Shown: one piece after another, positions 1-7,937 of the stretch
How the letters are laid out: each line of letters opens with the position of its first letter
Numbering within the stretch: the first letter of the stretch is position 1
DNA from: Sessilibacter corallicola
GTDB lineage: Bacteria > Pseudomonadota > Gammaproteobacteria > Pseudomonadales > Cellvibrionaceae
Assembly: GCF_021290925.1 (NCBI RefSeq)
Contig: NZ_JAJSLX010000004.1
Coordinates: 372,001-436,000, forward strand
DNA length: 64,000 nt
Reading direction: 5' to 3'
The notes under the pieces: model-generated
What the model saw: only the letters and a program-made list of their open reading frames with translations
Told to the model about the DNA's origin: nothing
Databases searched by the model: none
Position numbers and translations under genes: made by a program

Positions 1-481
1 CATAGCTTTAAAAGATGTGAATGATCCATACAATGGTTTGCAAAATGATTTAAATACGCTGTTACGAGGAATGTTGTATGCAGACTGCCCGTGGCAAGGC
101 CACCCAAGCGAGCAAACAGATATGGAAAGAGGGGCTGGTCATTTGCTAGAGTTTGCAAGGCAATCGGCAAGCAATAGCCATGTATTTGAAGCCCTATCTT
201 CCTTGATTTATAACTTTCATGATATCTTTTTTGATAAAGGCATTCAGGTATTAGCTGAAAAGTTTTCTAATAATTCACAACTAATAGTTAAGCAGATCAA
301 TACTGCATACTATTTGGAAATGTCAATTGGAAGGTATTTACAGATTGAGAACAGGGGAGTACTTAGTCGTAAAATGTATGATATTTGCCTGCTCTTATTG
401 ACTGGTATTGTTGAAACAGGTTCAGCAAGAGCTTATTACTTAAGAGAGCACTTGATAAGATCGAGAAAAATACATGTTTGA
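1..481 (+). CDS. Hypothetical protein, 5' end outside window
   Basis: The reading frame is open from base 2, so the true start probably lies upstream; the first possible start inside the window is GTG at 17 and has no clear ribosome binding site. The visible part is about 154 residues, soluble and mostly helical in composition, with no signal peptide or membrane segment. I do not recognise the family. It is the first of a run of small same-strand genes of unrelated function, which suggests an accessory region. No promoter can be assigned. The stop at 479-481 is followed by about 280 bases without a gene. Confidence 0.5.
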   Translation, partial: IALKDVNDPYNGLQNDLNTLLRGMLYADCPWQGHPSEQTDMERGAGHLLEFARQSASNSHVFEALSSLIYNFHDIFFDKGIQVLAEKFSNNSQLIVKQINTAYYLEMSIGRYLQIENRGVLSRKMYDICLLLLTGIVETGSARAYYLREHLIRSRKIHV

Positions 482-661
482 TGGTATATACCTGGCATGT
501 AACAAGCGGCTACACAGGACAAATTTCCGTACTCAAGAGGCTTTTGAGGCGGCAAAAATTGATGATTTCAGCAAATTTATAAAATTGCGATCTGAGACAA
601 TTCAGAAAAAAGTGGTAGTGTTAGCAAAGTGGTAGAAACAGATAACGAATCAATTCGGATG

Positions 662-733
662 AACTAATCCCCGTTCTGGACAAATTGTTATCGCTACACT
701 TATACCTCAATTTGTCCGAAACGGAGGTTAGTT
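662..733. other. Long imperfect inverted repeat between genes
   Basis: The two arms (about 662-687 and 708-733) pair along some 26 bases with a few mismatches. The core GGACAAATTG (678-687) pairs exactly with CAATTTGTCC (708-717), and the loop is about 20 bases. There is no T-run, so it is a poor intrinsic terminator. Its position between two unrelated same-strand genes and the outer GTTAG-like bases recall an integron attC site, but the conserved end boxes are not a clean match. A piece of the same core (GGACAAATT) also occurs near 519. Confidence 0.45.
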
Positions 734-763
734 GCTGATTTCAGGGCGATGTGAAAAGGAATT

Positions 764-1267
764 ATGCATAAAATCCATAAATATTTAAACGTGATCTGGT
801 TTACTGCGGTCTTTCTAGGTTTACCGGTAATATTTACTGTTACTCTGTTTTCAGAGGGGTCGCTTAACCTTACACCGGGTCTAATTGTTTTCTTTGTTCT
901 ATCAACTTTCTTCACGTCATTCAGCAATGTGTTTCTTAGGCACCAAGAGTACTTAGTATTTCCTCAAATTATTAAAATGTTGGTGTCAATTTATATTGCA
1001 ATAGTAGGCTTTGCTGCGGTCTACAAACAAAAAGGCTTAGTAAGTGGCAGTGATGTAATTCACGACGCGAGTACTGCATTTTATTTCTCAGTCGTAACTT
1101 GGACAACACTCGGTTACGGAGACTTCCAACCGACAGAATCAATTAGGTGGTTAGCAGCTTTAGAAGCTTTACTAGGTACTTTGTTTATTCCATTATTTTT
1201 GGCGTCAATAATTTTTATCTTGCAATCGACACAATCACATAACCAAGTTAGCAAAGAGACGAAGTAA
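764..1267 (+). CDS. Two-TM potassium-channel-like protein
   Basis: A 167-residue inner-membrane protein of the ion_trans_2 type. Hydrophobic segments lie near residues 9-30, 35-55 and 70-88, followed by a pore loop with the filter-like motif TTLGYGD near residue 120 and a last membrane helix near 135-155. The TLGYGD filter is close to the potassium consensus TVGYGD, so K+ selectivity is inferred. There is no cytoplasmic RCK/TrkA domain, so no ligand gate is visible. ATG at 764 has an AAGGA sequence 6-10 bases upstream. A second, more divergent channel lies at 24509-24943. Confidence 0.75.
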   Translation: MHKIHKYLNVIWFTAVFLGLPVIFTVTLFSEGSLNLTPGLIVFFVLSTFFTSFSNVFLRHQEYLVFPQIIKMLVSIYIAIVGFAAVYKQKGLVSGSDVIHDASTAFYFSVVTWTTLGYGDFQPTESIRWLAALEALLGTLFIPLFLASIIFILQSTQSHNQVSKETK

Positions 1268-1306
1268 ACTGCTCACGTTCTAGCGACGGTAAATTCTAAA
1301 GAAACT

Positions 1307-1930
1307 ATGGAAGACTTTAAAAAAATTGACGAGATTAATTTACCCGACAAAAGGAACCTTTTGTTTGGCTCATTTAATACAGAAACAGGCAAATTCGATA
1401 GACTCACTCTAGAGAGAATATATAGAGCAGTTGAACTAGTGGAATTGTCAGAGCGTGCTCCAGAATCAGTCCGAAGCCAATTTAATGTAGCCAAAAATCT
1501 GGCTGTATACACATGGTATTCTTATTCGTTTAATCAAATTTCTGAGCTGAAAGCTTATTCTTGTGTTGAAATGGCTTTGAAAGATCGCTTAGGTAAACAC
1601 AAATACGGTTTCAGAGGACTCATAAAGAAAGCAGTTACATTGGGTTTAATACAAGACAAAGGCTTCGAGGTAGTTCGGGAGCCAAGTGATTCAAACGAAT
1701 ACAGTGAAGGGCTAATAGATATAATCCCTAACTTACGTAACGAGTTAGCTCATGGTTCAACTGCTTTGCATCCAGGAGCAGTTTTTACTTTACAGTGGTG
1801 TTCTGATTTTATTAATCAGCTTTATGAAAATGATTCTGACAAGTCAGTAAGTCGCCGGTATACCTGGCGCCTCTGTTTAAGGTGTTCAGTTTCAACACTA
1901 CTAACCTGCGGGAGAGAAAATGGAATTTGA
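1307..1930 (+). CDS. HEPN-like hypothetical protein
   Basis: A 207-residue soluble protein. Near residue 148 it carries RNELAH, matching the R-x4-6-H motif of HEPN domains, which in many toxins and defence proteins forms an RNase active site. The surrounding helices fit a HEPN or DUF4145-like fold, but I cannot assign the family firmly. The last 25 or so residues are rich in Arg and Cys and overlap the start of the next frame by 11 bases, so the C-terminus may be read-through into intergenic sequence. The ribosome binding site is weak. The start lies 39 bases after the channel gene, so the two could share a transcript. Confidence 0.5.
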   Translation: MEDFKKIDEINLPDKRNLLFGSFNTETGKFDRLTLERIYRAVELVELSERAPESVRSQFNVAKNLAVYTWYSYSFNQISELKAYSCVEMALKDRLGKHKYGFRGLIKKAVTLGLIQDKGFEVVREPSDSNEYSEGLIDIIPNLRNELAHGSTALHPGAVFTLQWCSDFINQLYENDSDKSVSRRYTWRLCLRCSVSTLLTCGRENGI

Positions 1931-2117
1931 GTGGGATGAAAATAAGAACGAGGCTAGTTGGATTAAGCATAGAGTAGATTTTTCAGATGCTCTATATGTA
2001 TTCTTAGATGACGCCAGAATAGAGCGGCAAGATACTAAGAATGATTATAGTGAATTTCGATACCAAACTACGGGCATGACAGAGCAAGCGTTGACCAGAA
2101 CAGTGCTCCAATTCTAG
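1920..2117 (+). pseudogene. brnT: BrnT-type toxin, truncated
   Basis: The N-terminal half reads MEFEWDENKN...WIKHRVDF...A..VFLDDARIE, the hallmark of BrnT, the ribonuclease toxin of the BrnT/BrnA type II toxin-antitoxin system. BrnT is normally about 90 residues; this frame stops at 65 and leaves the family pattern after RYQTTGMTE, so the catalytic C-terminal part is missing. No brnA antitoxin follows. GGGAGAG just upstream is a good ribosome binding site. I interpret it as a decayed toxin gene. It overlaps the HEPN-like frame by 11 bases. Confidence 0.6.
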
Positions 2118-2263
2118 AGTATAAGATTACCAGTAGTGACTCCCTCGTTATTGAGGATTTATTTCCCCTAATTTGGGAAAATATCGAATTTGGTAATAGC
2201 ACTATTTCGGTAGTGAGTAATGGGAAAGTAGCTACTTACAAGGCATCTAAGTCACCAAAATAA
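2090..2263 (+). pseudogene. 3' remnant of an unrecognised gene
   Basis: In a different frame from the BrnT fragment there is an open stretch with protein-like composition ending in a TAA at 2261-2263, but it has no plausible start of its own. It looks like the 3' end of another gene joined to the broken brnT by deletion. The family is not recognised. The exact left boundary cannot be seen and is approximate. Confidence 0.3.
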
Positions 2264-2289
2264 ATAAAATTTGATAAGAGGAATCAATA

Positions 2290-2913
2290 ATGGCAATCGA
2301 AATGTGGTCTGCATTTGTTCTAGCCGTCATTGTATTTTGCATTATTCCAGGGCCTACGGTCATTTTGGTAATAGGGCAAGCAATGGCACACGGAAAACAG
2401 TCAGTTTTACCGTTGGTTTCTGGTGTATTAGCCGGTGATTTCGTTGCAATGTCATTATCGTTACTTGGATTAGGAGCTGTATTGGCAACCTCTGCTCAAT
2501 TGTTCCTAATCTTAAAATGGTTCGGTGTTTGTTATCTTATTTACTTGGGATACAAAACATTCACAGCAAAAGTTGAAACAGATGCTGCTGATTCTCCGAC
2601 TGCAACTAAATCTGGCTTCAGTATGTTTAAAGATGCCTTTTTAGTGACAGCGCTAAACCCAAAAGATATCGTTTTCTTTGTTGCCTTTTTGCCTCAGTTC
2701 ATAACACCATCAGAGCCAATAGCAGTCCAGCTTTCTATTCTAATATTAACGTTCCTAAGTATTGTTGCTATCAACATTACTTTTTATACTGTTTTCGCGG
2801 GTAAAATGCGTGAGCACATAAAAAGTGCCTCTGCCAAAAAGTGGTTTAATCGTATCGGTGGTAGCGCGCTAGTTGGCGCGGGCGGTATTACAGCTACTAT
2901 GCAAAAGGCATAA
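2290..2913 (+). CDS. LysE/RhtB-family amino acid exporter
   Basis: A 207-residue, six-helix inner-membrane protein of the LysE/RhtB family, which exports amino acids or similar small metabolites. The N-terminal PGPTVILV motif (about residues 17-24) and the NPKDIVFFVAFLPQF stretch near 128-142 are typical family signatures. Length matches the family norm of 200-210. AGAGGA lies just before ATG 2290. The following GNAT gene starts on the very next base after the stop, so they are probably co-transcribed. Substrate cannot be predicted. A second family member lies at 11207-11833. Confidence 0.9.
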   Translation: MAIEMWSAFVLAVIVFCIIPGPTVILVIGQAMAHGKQSVLPLVSGVLAGDFVAMSLSLLGLGAVLATSAQLFLILKWFGVCYLIYLGYKTFTAKVETDAADSPTATKSGFSMFKDAFLVTALNPKDIVFFVAFLPQFITPSEPIAVQLSILILTFLSIVAINITFYTVFAGKMREHIKSASAKKWFNRIGGSALVGAGGITATMQKA

Positions 2914-3408
2914 ATGGTTAATAAGGTATTCGGCTCGTTAATGGGGCGTTATAAACAAACAAAAATGAACATACACGCTGTAGAAGAAAAAGATCTTGAA
3001 GACTTAAAGAGAATTGCCAAAGCTGCTCTTTTTCACTCTGTTGATGCTCCAGACGATGAGAAGGAACGACTACTTCCACATATACTGGATGATATTGAGA
3101 AAGCAATTTGTTTAGATGAGAAGATCTATTTGAAGTATGTTGGCTCAGAGATTCAAGGTTTTATTTTAATTAAACATTACTGGAATTTGTCCCAACTTTT
3201 TATCGATCCAAAGTTCCAATCTTTAGGCGTAGGTGATGCATTATTAACAGAGGCTTTGTTGAGAATACGTAACCGTGAAAACAGTGGTTACGTGAGGTTA
3301 AATTCATCCAATAATGCTGTCGGCTTTTACCAAAAGTATGGTTTTGTCCAAGATAATAGCAGACAGCCAAAATCCAAGTGGTCCGTGCCAATGGAGATTC
3401 GATTTTAA
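2914..3408 (+). CDS. GNAT-family N-acetyltransferase
   Basis: A 164-residue GNAT acyl-CoA-dependent N-acetyltransferase. The acetyl-CoA-binding motif A is seen as LFIDPKFQSLGVGDALL (Q-x-x-G-x-G type, near residues 95-111), followed by the C-terminal N..A..FYQKYGF motif typical of the family. ATG 2914 abuts the preceding LysE stop with no visible ribosome binding site, so translation may be coupled; an internal ATG at 2965 is an alternative that would better fit family length. The acceptor substrate is unknown. Confidence 0.85.
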   Translation: MVNKVFGSLMGRYKQTKMNIHAVEEKDLEDLKRIAKAALFHSVDAPDDEKERLLPHILDDIEKAICLDEKIYLKYVGSEIQGFILIKHYWNLSQLFIDPKFQSLGVGDALLTEALLRIRNRENSGYVRLNSSNNAVGFYQKYGFVQDNSRQPKSKWSVPMEIRF

Positions 3409-3523
3409 GAAGGCATTCAGTTTATTGAATTCGAATCCTCAGTCACAATCGATGGTTTTAGTTAATTTCAATCAAATACACTCTTAAATAAGCCGGTATT
3501 AAGCTCAATCTATTCGAATACGA

Positions 3524-3811
3524 ATGAACAAAATTCTGTTAACTACTCTAATATCTCTCATCCTTCTACAAACGGCTTGTAGTGTGCAATTGCCAACTAA
3601 GCCTTTGGAGAAAGATGAATTTAAGCGGGATTTTCTTGCTGATTGCAAAGATATAAAAACAATCTATGAAGGGCACAATGGTTCAGGTTACTATTTCAAG
3701 GATCATAGCGGCGGGGCACACACTAAACACTCAACTAGCTTGTCAGAAATGGCATCGTGGCTTAGAGAGTGCGGTGTTAATCCAAGTGATGTAAGCCAAA
3801 TATTGGAGTAG
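3524..3811 (+). CDS. Small lipoprotein, hypothetical
   Basis: A 95-residue protein with an N-terminal lipoprotein signal: basic MNK, a hydrophobic run, then lipobox LQTAC with the lipidated Cys near residue 19. It should be anchored to the inner face of the outer membrane or to the inner membrane. The mature part has two further Cys residues and no recognised domain. The ribosome binding site is weak. It stands alone, with 115 bases before it and about 140 after it. Confidence 0.6.
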   Translation: MNKILLTTLISLILLQTACSVQLPTKPLEKDEFKRDFLADCKDIKTIYEGHNGSGYYFKDHSGGAHTKHSTSLSEMASWLRECGVNPSDVSQILE

Positions 3812-3948
3812 TAATCTCTGCTTGGTGTGGCACCTTACAAAAGTAATCAAACCGGACAAAATTCTCGTTGGTTTCTCCTTGTTTTTCGGGCATTGTGACC
3901 AGTGTGTTTTCGTCGTTATCGACACTGTTAAACGTATGAGGAGTGTGC

Positions 3949-4209
3949 ATGAATTCTGCAGTACAGGGAATGTTCCTGATCTTGTCTACAATACTTTTCA
4001 TCATGGGCTTATCAGATTTGGTTGAGCAGTACAAATCTGGTGAAGAGCTGAGGTGGGTCTATCCAATGATTCTTCTTGGTTTTGGGGCCGGTATACCTAT
4101 AGTCATTATCCCTCTAGCTGAATATCTTGATAAACCTGAATCAGACAATTCAAATCATGATTACCATTCATCGAATGATCATGATTCCAGCGGCGGTGGC
4201 GGAGATTGA
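3949..4209 (+). CDS. Small two-TM membrane protein
   Basis: An 86-residue protein starting at ATG 3949, chosen over GTG 3943 because GAGGAG lies at ideal spacing before the ATG. Two hydrophobic helices (about residues 5-22 and 36-56) flank a short charged loop, and the C-terminus is a hydrophilic tail rich in Asp, His, Ser and Gly that might bind metal. No family recognised; function unknown. Confidence 0.5.
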   Translation: MNSAVQGMFLILSTILFIMGLSDLVEQYKSGEELRWVYPMILLGFGAGIPIVIIPLAEYLDKPESDNSNHDYHSSNDHDSSGGGGD

Positions 4210-4502
4210 ACGAGAGAATGCTTAACAAGGTAAAGTGTCTCATATTAAAACAACTTTGTTGAACAATAATGGATTTGAGGCACTTACAGAATTTGAGTCA
4301 ATTAGCTATATAGGCCAGTCAAACCGATACCGCTAGTAATTGATTCAAACACATCAAACTCTTATGTGAGATGTGGTGGGTAAAGAGAGATCGTGAATGA
4401 AATGGACCTCAGAAATAATACTAGATGTAGCACAGCAAAAGCGTCGATTGGGGTGCTCACAAGTCCGTCTACTATGCGAGCGTGATACGTCATGGAGATT
4501 TC

Positions 4503-5105
4503 GTGCGTAGAATACTTTTTGTTTTAGCTTGTGTGTTATCAATAAATGTATCCGCATTAAGTTTCGAGCGGGATATCGTAAAAGCAGCGCACGAAAGAAC
4601 GACGCATGTCGTTCGTTACGATGGCGAGTATTTGGTTATCGATTATCCTTGGGGCGACGTACCCAAAGAGATTGGTGTGTGCACAGATGTGGTCATTCGC
4701 TCCTATCGTATGTTGGGCACAGACCTCCAGCAGTTGGTTCACGAAGATATGATGGCTAATTTTTCTAAGTACCCTTCAAAAAGAATATGGGGCCTTAAAC
4801 ATCCCGATAAAAACATTGATCATAGACGTGTACCTAATCTTCAAACTTTTTTTAAGCGTCATGGTCAAGAGCTTCCGATTACGCGCAATGCCAATGACTA
4901 CAAGCCGGGTAAACTAGTAACTTGGATGTTGCCAGGTAATCTACCTCATATTGGTATCGTAACTGAAAAAATTAATCCTACTACAGGTAACCCAATGATC
5001 GTACACAACATTGGCAGTGGCCCCCAATTGCAAGATATGTTGTTCGGTTACAAAATTACCGGTCATTACAAGTATGTGCCAGAAAGGTATAATACATCCG
5101 AGTAA
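4503..5105 (+). CDS. DUF1287 (YijF-like) secreted protein
   Basis: A 200-residue DUF1287 protein. Family signatures are GVCTDVVIRSYR (near residue 60), DLQQLVHEDM and NIDHRRVPNL, together with the conserved DY...PGKLVTW and LPHIGIV segments that resemble an NlpC/P60-type cysteine peptidase core with a Cys and a His. The N-terminus (RRILFVLACVLSINVSA) is a signal peptide, so it acts in the periplasm. I prefer GTG at 4503 because GGAG precedes it at good spacing; an upstream in-frame GTG at 4482 would put extra residues before the signal peptide. The biochemical role of the family is not established. Confidence 0.8.
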   Translation: MRRILFVLACVLSINVSALSFERDIVKAAHERTTHVVRYDGEYLVIDYPWGDVPKEIGVCTDVVIRSYRMLGTDLQQLVHEDMMANFSKYPSKRIWGLKHPDKNIDHRRVPNLQTFFKRHGQELPITRNANDYKPGKLVTWMLPGNLPHIGIVTEKINPTTGNPMIVHNIGSGPQLQDMLFGYKITGHYKYVPERYNTSE

Positions 5106-5170
5106 CACGACACTTTGGGCGTAATGCAATAACGTACGTCCTGTTCGCGGCGCTAGGCACAAGGAGTATT

Positions 5171-5362
5171 ATGAGCACCAAATGGAAGTATAAGACAACT
5201 TTTGATTACAAAATGAAGTCGTATGGCGTGGTTATAGTTGTATGGATTGCCTTTAACCTAGGCGCTTCGTTGTTGACGGGAAATACAAAATTTCCTGACA
5301 ATTATCTTTTTTTAACCGTGTTAATTGTGATTTCAGCCGTCAGGAACTCCTACGCCGTTTAG
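5171..5362 (+). CDS. Small membrane protein, hypothetical
   Basis: A 63-residue protein preceded by AGGAG at 5-9 bases from the ATG, a strong translation signal. Two hydrophobic helices (about residues 18-37 and 45-58) make it a small inner-membrane protein. No family recognised. It ends 15 bases before the next gene, with which it is probably co-transcribed. Confidence 0.55.
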   Translation: MSTKWKYKTTFDYKMKSYGVVIVVWIAFNLGASLLTGNTKFPDNYLFLTVLIVISAVRNSYAV

Positions 5363-5377
5363 TATAAAGACGGTCAA

Positions 5378-5839
5378 ATGAATACGATTCAGTTAGGTAT
5401 GATTACAGGGAATATTGATCTCTACAAAGCTAACGAAGTAAAGGAAGAAAATGGAGTTATTAGGATATACGCTGAGAATAATTCGCAATTCTCGATTCCA
5501 TATAAACGACTCCCAAAGCATGCACATGAGGAAATACTATCCAGCATAAAGCCATTTTACGGTGAGAAACCTGAAATTATTGAAGCTCCTGCGAGTAAAG
5601 CTTTTATCAAAAAAACTATCAAGGCGTACAATCAAAGTATATTGGCTGGGGTGGTTTTAGGTGGTATTGCTTTGGTTGGTGCGTTTACCGATGTTCTCTA
5701 TTTACCCAGTTGGCGTGGTCCAGTATATAGGTCTGACGGAACTGATAATTTTTTCGTGCTTTTTGGGTTTTGTGTACTCCTATCTATTTTTTCTATCGTA
5801 CATGGTGTTCTCGGAAAGAGAAAATGTAAAAATTTATAA
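5378..5839 (+). CDS. Membrane protein, hypothetical
   Basis: A 153-residue protein with a soluble N-terminal half (about 85 residues) and two membrane helices (about residues 86-106 and 124-144) separated by a short loop, ending in a basic KRKCKNL tail. No family recognised. It follows another small membrane protein by 15 bases, and a hairpin overlaps its stop region, so the two likely form a short operon. Confidence 0.55.
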   Translation: MNTIQLGMITGNIDLYKANEVKEENGVIRIYAENNSQFSIPYKRLPKHAHEEILSSIKPFYGEKPEIIEAPASKAFIKKTIKAYNQSILAGVVLGGIALVGAFTDVLYLPSWRGPVYRSDGTDNFFVLFGFCVLLSIFSIVHGVLGKRKCKNL

Positions 5840-5862
5840 CCGGTGACTGCGGTGTTATAAAT
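5832..5862 (+). terminator. Possible terminator hairpin
   Basis: ATTTATAAC (5832-5840) pairs exactly with GTTATAAAT (5854-5862), and the sequence after it is T-rich (CTTTAGTTT). It begins inside the last codons of the membrane protein gene. The stem is AT-rich, so termination may be weak. Confidence 0.4.
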
Positions 5863-6104
5863 CTTTAGTTTGGAGTTAATAAACTTTAGTATTATCTTCC
5901 CTCATTATAGTATTTATCATCGTGGTTGATATGCGCATCCACATCGCATAGCATTTTTTCAACGTTTACCTATAATCTACCCGTTGGTGTGATTAATGAC
6001 AGTCAAACCGGTTATTTGATTTAAACCGCATGTTATCGAACAGAGTTATCGTCTGAAATAAAATCGATTGTAGTTAGCTTAAAATCACGGAATAACACGT
6101 ATTA

Positions 6105-6788
6105 ATGAAAATCATATTCCTTCCAGGGCTAGACGGCACGGGATTACTATTTGATAGGTTAATTGAGCAATTCCCCGAAAGCTGGAATTACAGCGTCGTT
6201 TCGTACAATTCAATTAAAGCTGAATCTTATTTGGGTCAAGCTAAGGAGATTGCAGCTCGAATCAACGATAAAGATATTTTTGTTGTCGAGGAATCCTATT
6301 CGGGCAGTGTTGCCTATGAGTTGTATCACTTATTAAGTGAACGAGTTAAAGGAATAGTGTTCTTAGCGAGTTTTATTTCACGTCCATCGCAAATTGCTCG
6401 ATTGGCTAAATTTCTTCCAGTATTTCTACTGAAACCAAATTTCCTCACTAAATTAATTTTGTATCTTTTCGGTTTTAATCTGTCTGGTGATAAAGGTATG
6501 GTTATTAAGGTGTTTGATTCTCTTCAAAAATCAGACAAGTTAAAACTACGATCTCGTTTGTATAATATTGCGACCATGCCTAAGGCAGCCAGAACCGTTG
6601 AATGCCCTGTAATTTACGTTCGGCCCAGTACGGATTTTTTAGTAAGTAGTAGTGCGGTTAAATTGCTTGCATCTAAGAGCTCGAAATTTAATCTTGTTGA
6701 GGTCAATGGTGGGCACTTTATTGCACAGTCAAATCCCGCAGAATGCGCTCAAATAATACGTAATGCCATTAATCACTTAAATACATGA
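6105..6788 (+). CDS. Alpha/beta-fold hydrolase
   Basis: A 227-residue alpha/beta hydrolase. The N-terminal FLPGLDGTGLLF carries the usual oxyanion-hole glycines; the nucleophile elbow is seen as ESYSG near residue 62, where the first Gly of the usual G-x-S-x-G is replaced by Glu; and GGHFIAQSNP near the end supplies the catalytic His. The fold is clear, the substrate is not. There is no signal peptide, so it is cytoplasmic. No strong ribosome binding site precedes ATG 6105. Confidence 0.8.
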   Translation: MKIIFLPGLDGTGLLFDRLIEQFPESWNYSVVSYNSIKAESYLGQAKEIAARINDKDIFVVEESYSGSVAYELYHLLSERVKGIVFLASFISRPSQIARLAKFLPVFLLKPNFLTKLILYLFGFNLSGDKGMVIKVFDSLQKSDKLKLRSRLYNIATMPKAARTVECPVIYVRPSTDFLVSSSAVKLLASKSSKFNLVEVNGGHFIAQSNPAECAQIIRNAINHLNT

Positions 6789-7074
6789 AATACCCTGTAT
6801 AGTTGATTTAACGGCAGAGTTCCCAAAAGCAAATTGCGAAAACAAAAACTATGTATGTTATCCAAATTTGGACGGCGTAGAACTTTCACATTTATCAATC
6901 ATTGAAACTATTAACGTTGACTCAAAAGTACTTGTTCATTGTGCTCAAGGGCATGGGCGAAGTGCAACTTACTGTGCTGTCGTGATGTCACAAATGGGGT
7001 TCTACTCTAATCCACTAGAGGCGTATAATGAAATATTAATATCACGCCCAAAGGCTAAAGGAGCCTCTGATTAA
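6781..7074 (+). pseudogene. Truncated dual-specificity/tyrosine phosphatase
   Basis: The frame contains HCAQGHGRS, a complete C-x5-R cysteine-phosphatase loop, and the flanking VDSKVLVHC context of dual-specificity phosphatases. It is open from 6781, directly after an in-frame TAA, yet offers only a TTG at 6868; the coding-looking sequence IVDLTAEF...Y.CYPN upstream of that TTG belongs to the same domain. So the 5' end of the gene appears to be missing. At the 3' end the last four codons and the stop come from the inverted repeat of an inserted element that begins at 7060. I interpret it as a gene broken at both ends. Confidence 0.65.
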
Positions 7075-7336
7075 CCTCAACATTACTCAGCGTGGTCTCA
7101 AGCGTGCAGTTGCAAGGCGACGTTTGCCATTAATGGCCGTAGTCCTTAATAAAAACGGCAACGCTGCAAATGTATGCTTGAGACTGCGCCCTGCGGGGCC
7201 TACCAGTTTTTCCCTGCTCCTTTCGTTTAGGAAAAGGTTGTGCTTTTTAGATTTAACCCGTTAGACCTTCAAAAGCACGCCTTGATCAGAAAAAAACTGA
7301 TTGGCCTGAGTGATCTTGAGGTTAATCAGAGGCTCC
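7060..7336. mobile_element. MITE-like element A, copy 1
   Basis: A 277-bp non-coding element bounded by inverted repeats: GGAGCCTCTGATTAACCTCA on the left and its exact complement on the right, with similarity running about 30 bases inward. Inside are further dyads, including CTCAAGCGTGCAGTTGC pairing with GTATGCTTGAGA. A homologous copy, opposite in orientation, is at 54815-55133. It encodes no transposase, so movement would need one in trans. Flanking bases are AA/TT here and TA/TA at the other copy, so a target duplication is unclear. Confidence 0.85.
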
Positions 7337-7394
7337 TTAAGTATCAAAAATGCAGTTAAATCAGTTAAAGAAATTGAGTAGTGGAGTATAAATT

Positions 7395-7916
7395 TTGGCG
7401 GAATATGTATTTCAAAAATTGTCTGATGAAAGCATCTCAAAAATAATCGCATCTGAAGACAAGCTTATTATTTGTCTTGCACTAGCTGATGGCGTTTGGT
7501 ACAGCGACTTATATGAAAATGAACACGATATTCGTTTGCAGGAGCATCAAATCCCTCAATTTGATGGTGCTGAGGACGATGGTGATTTGGCCTTCGATGG
7601 TTTTGGTGGTGATTTCACTGAAAAATTGGCCAATCCTCTTACAGAAAACCCTGATGACAGTCCAATCTATAAGATTTTGTTTGGGAAATATAACACGGGT
7701 ATTGAATGGGGGTATTCTGAGGTTATGTTGGCTAATTCAACTGAGCTTGCCGACGCATTAAATCAAATGAAATCCATAGATCCAGACGTTTATAAAAAAG
7801 CATTTCCTGGTGAAGATACGTTGGTTCGTGAGTTAGAGGATACATTTACGGCGATCGTTAACGGCTTGGAAATATTAGTCGCTGAAAAATGCGGAGTTGC
7901 AGTGTATTACAATTGA
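7395..7916 (+). CDS. Hypothetical acidic protein
   Basis: A 173-residue, strongly acidic soluble protein, with a Gly/Asp-rich stretch near residues 55-75 (FDGAEDDGDLAFDGFGG). The start is TTG at 7395, with GTGGAG about 9 bases upstream. I do not recognise the family; acidic small proteins next to duplicated-domain proteins such as the following gene are common among immunity proteins, but that is inference only. It lies 58 bases after element A. Confidence 0.5.
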   Translation: MAEYVFQKLSDESISKIIASEDKLIICLALADGVWYSDLYENEHDIRLQEHQIPQFDGAEDDGDLAFDGFGGDFTEKLANPLTENPDDSPIYKILFGKYNTGIEWGYSEVMLANSTELADALNQMKSIDPDVYKKAFPGEDTLVRELEDTFTAIVNGLEILVAEKCGVAVYYN

Positions 7917-7937
7917 ATGGCCTGTAAATAACCCAAT

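Noticed and set aside
4214-4310. attC-like dyad with GCTTAAC and a GTAAAGTG...CACTTAC stem
   Set aside because: The matching right-hand GTTRRRY box is missing, so an attC site cannot be claimed.
5106-5170. Segment ending GGCGCTAGGC that resembles an attC right end
   Set aside because: The two halves do not pair convincingly.
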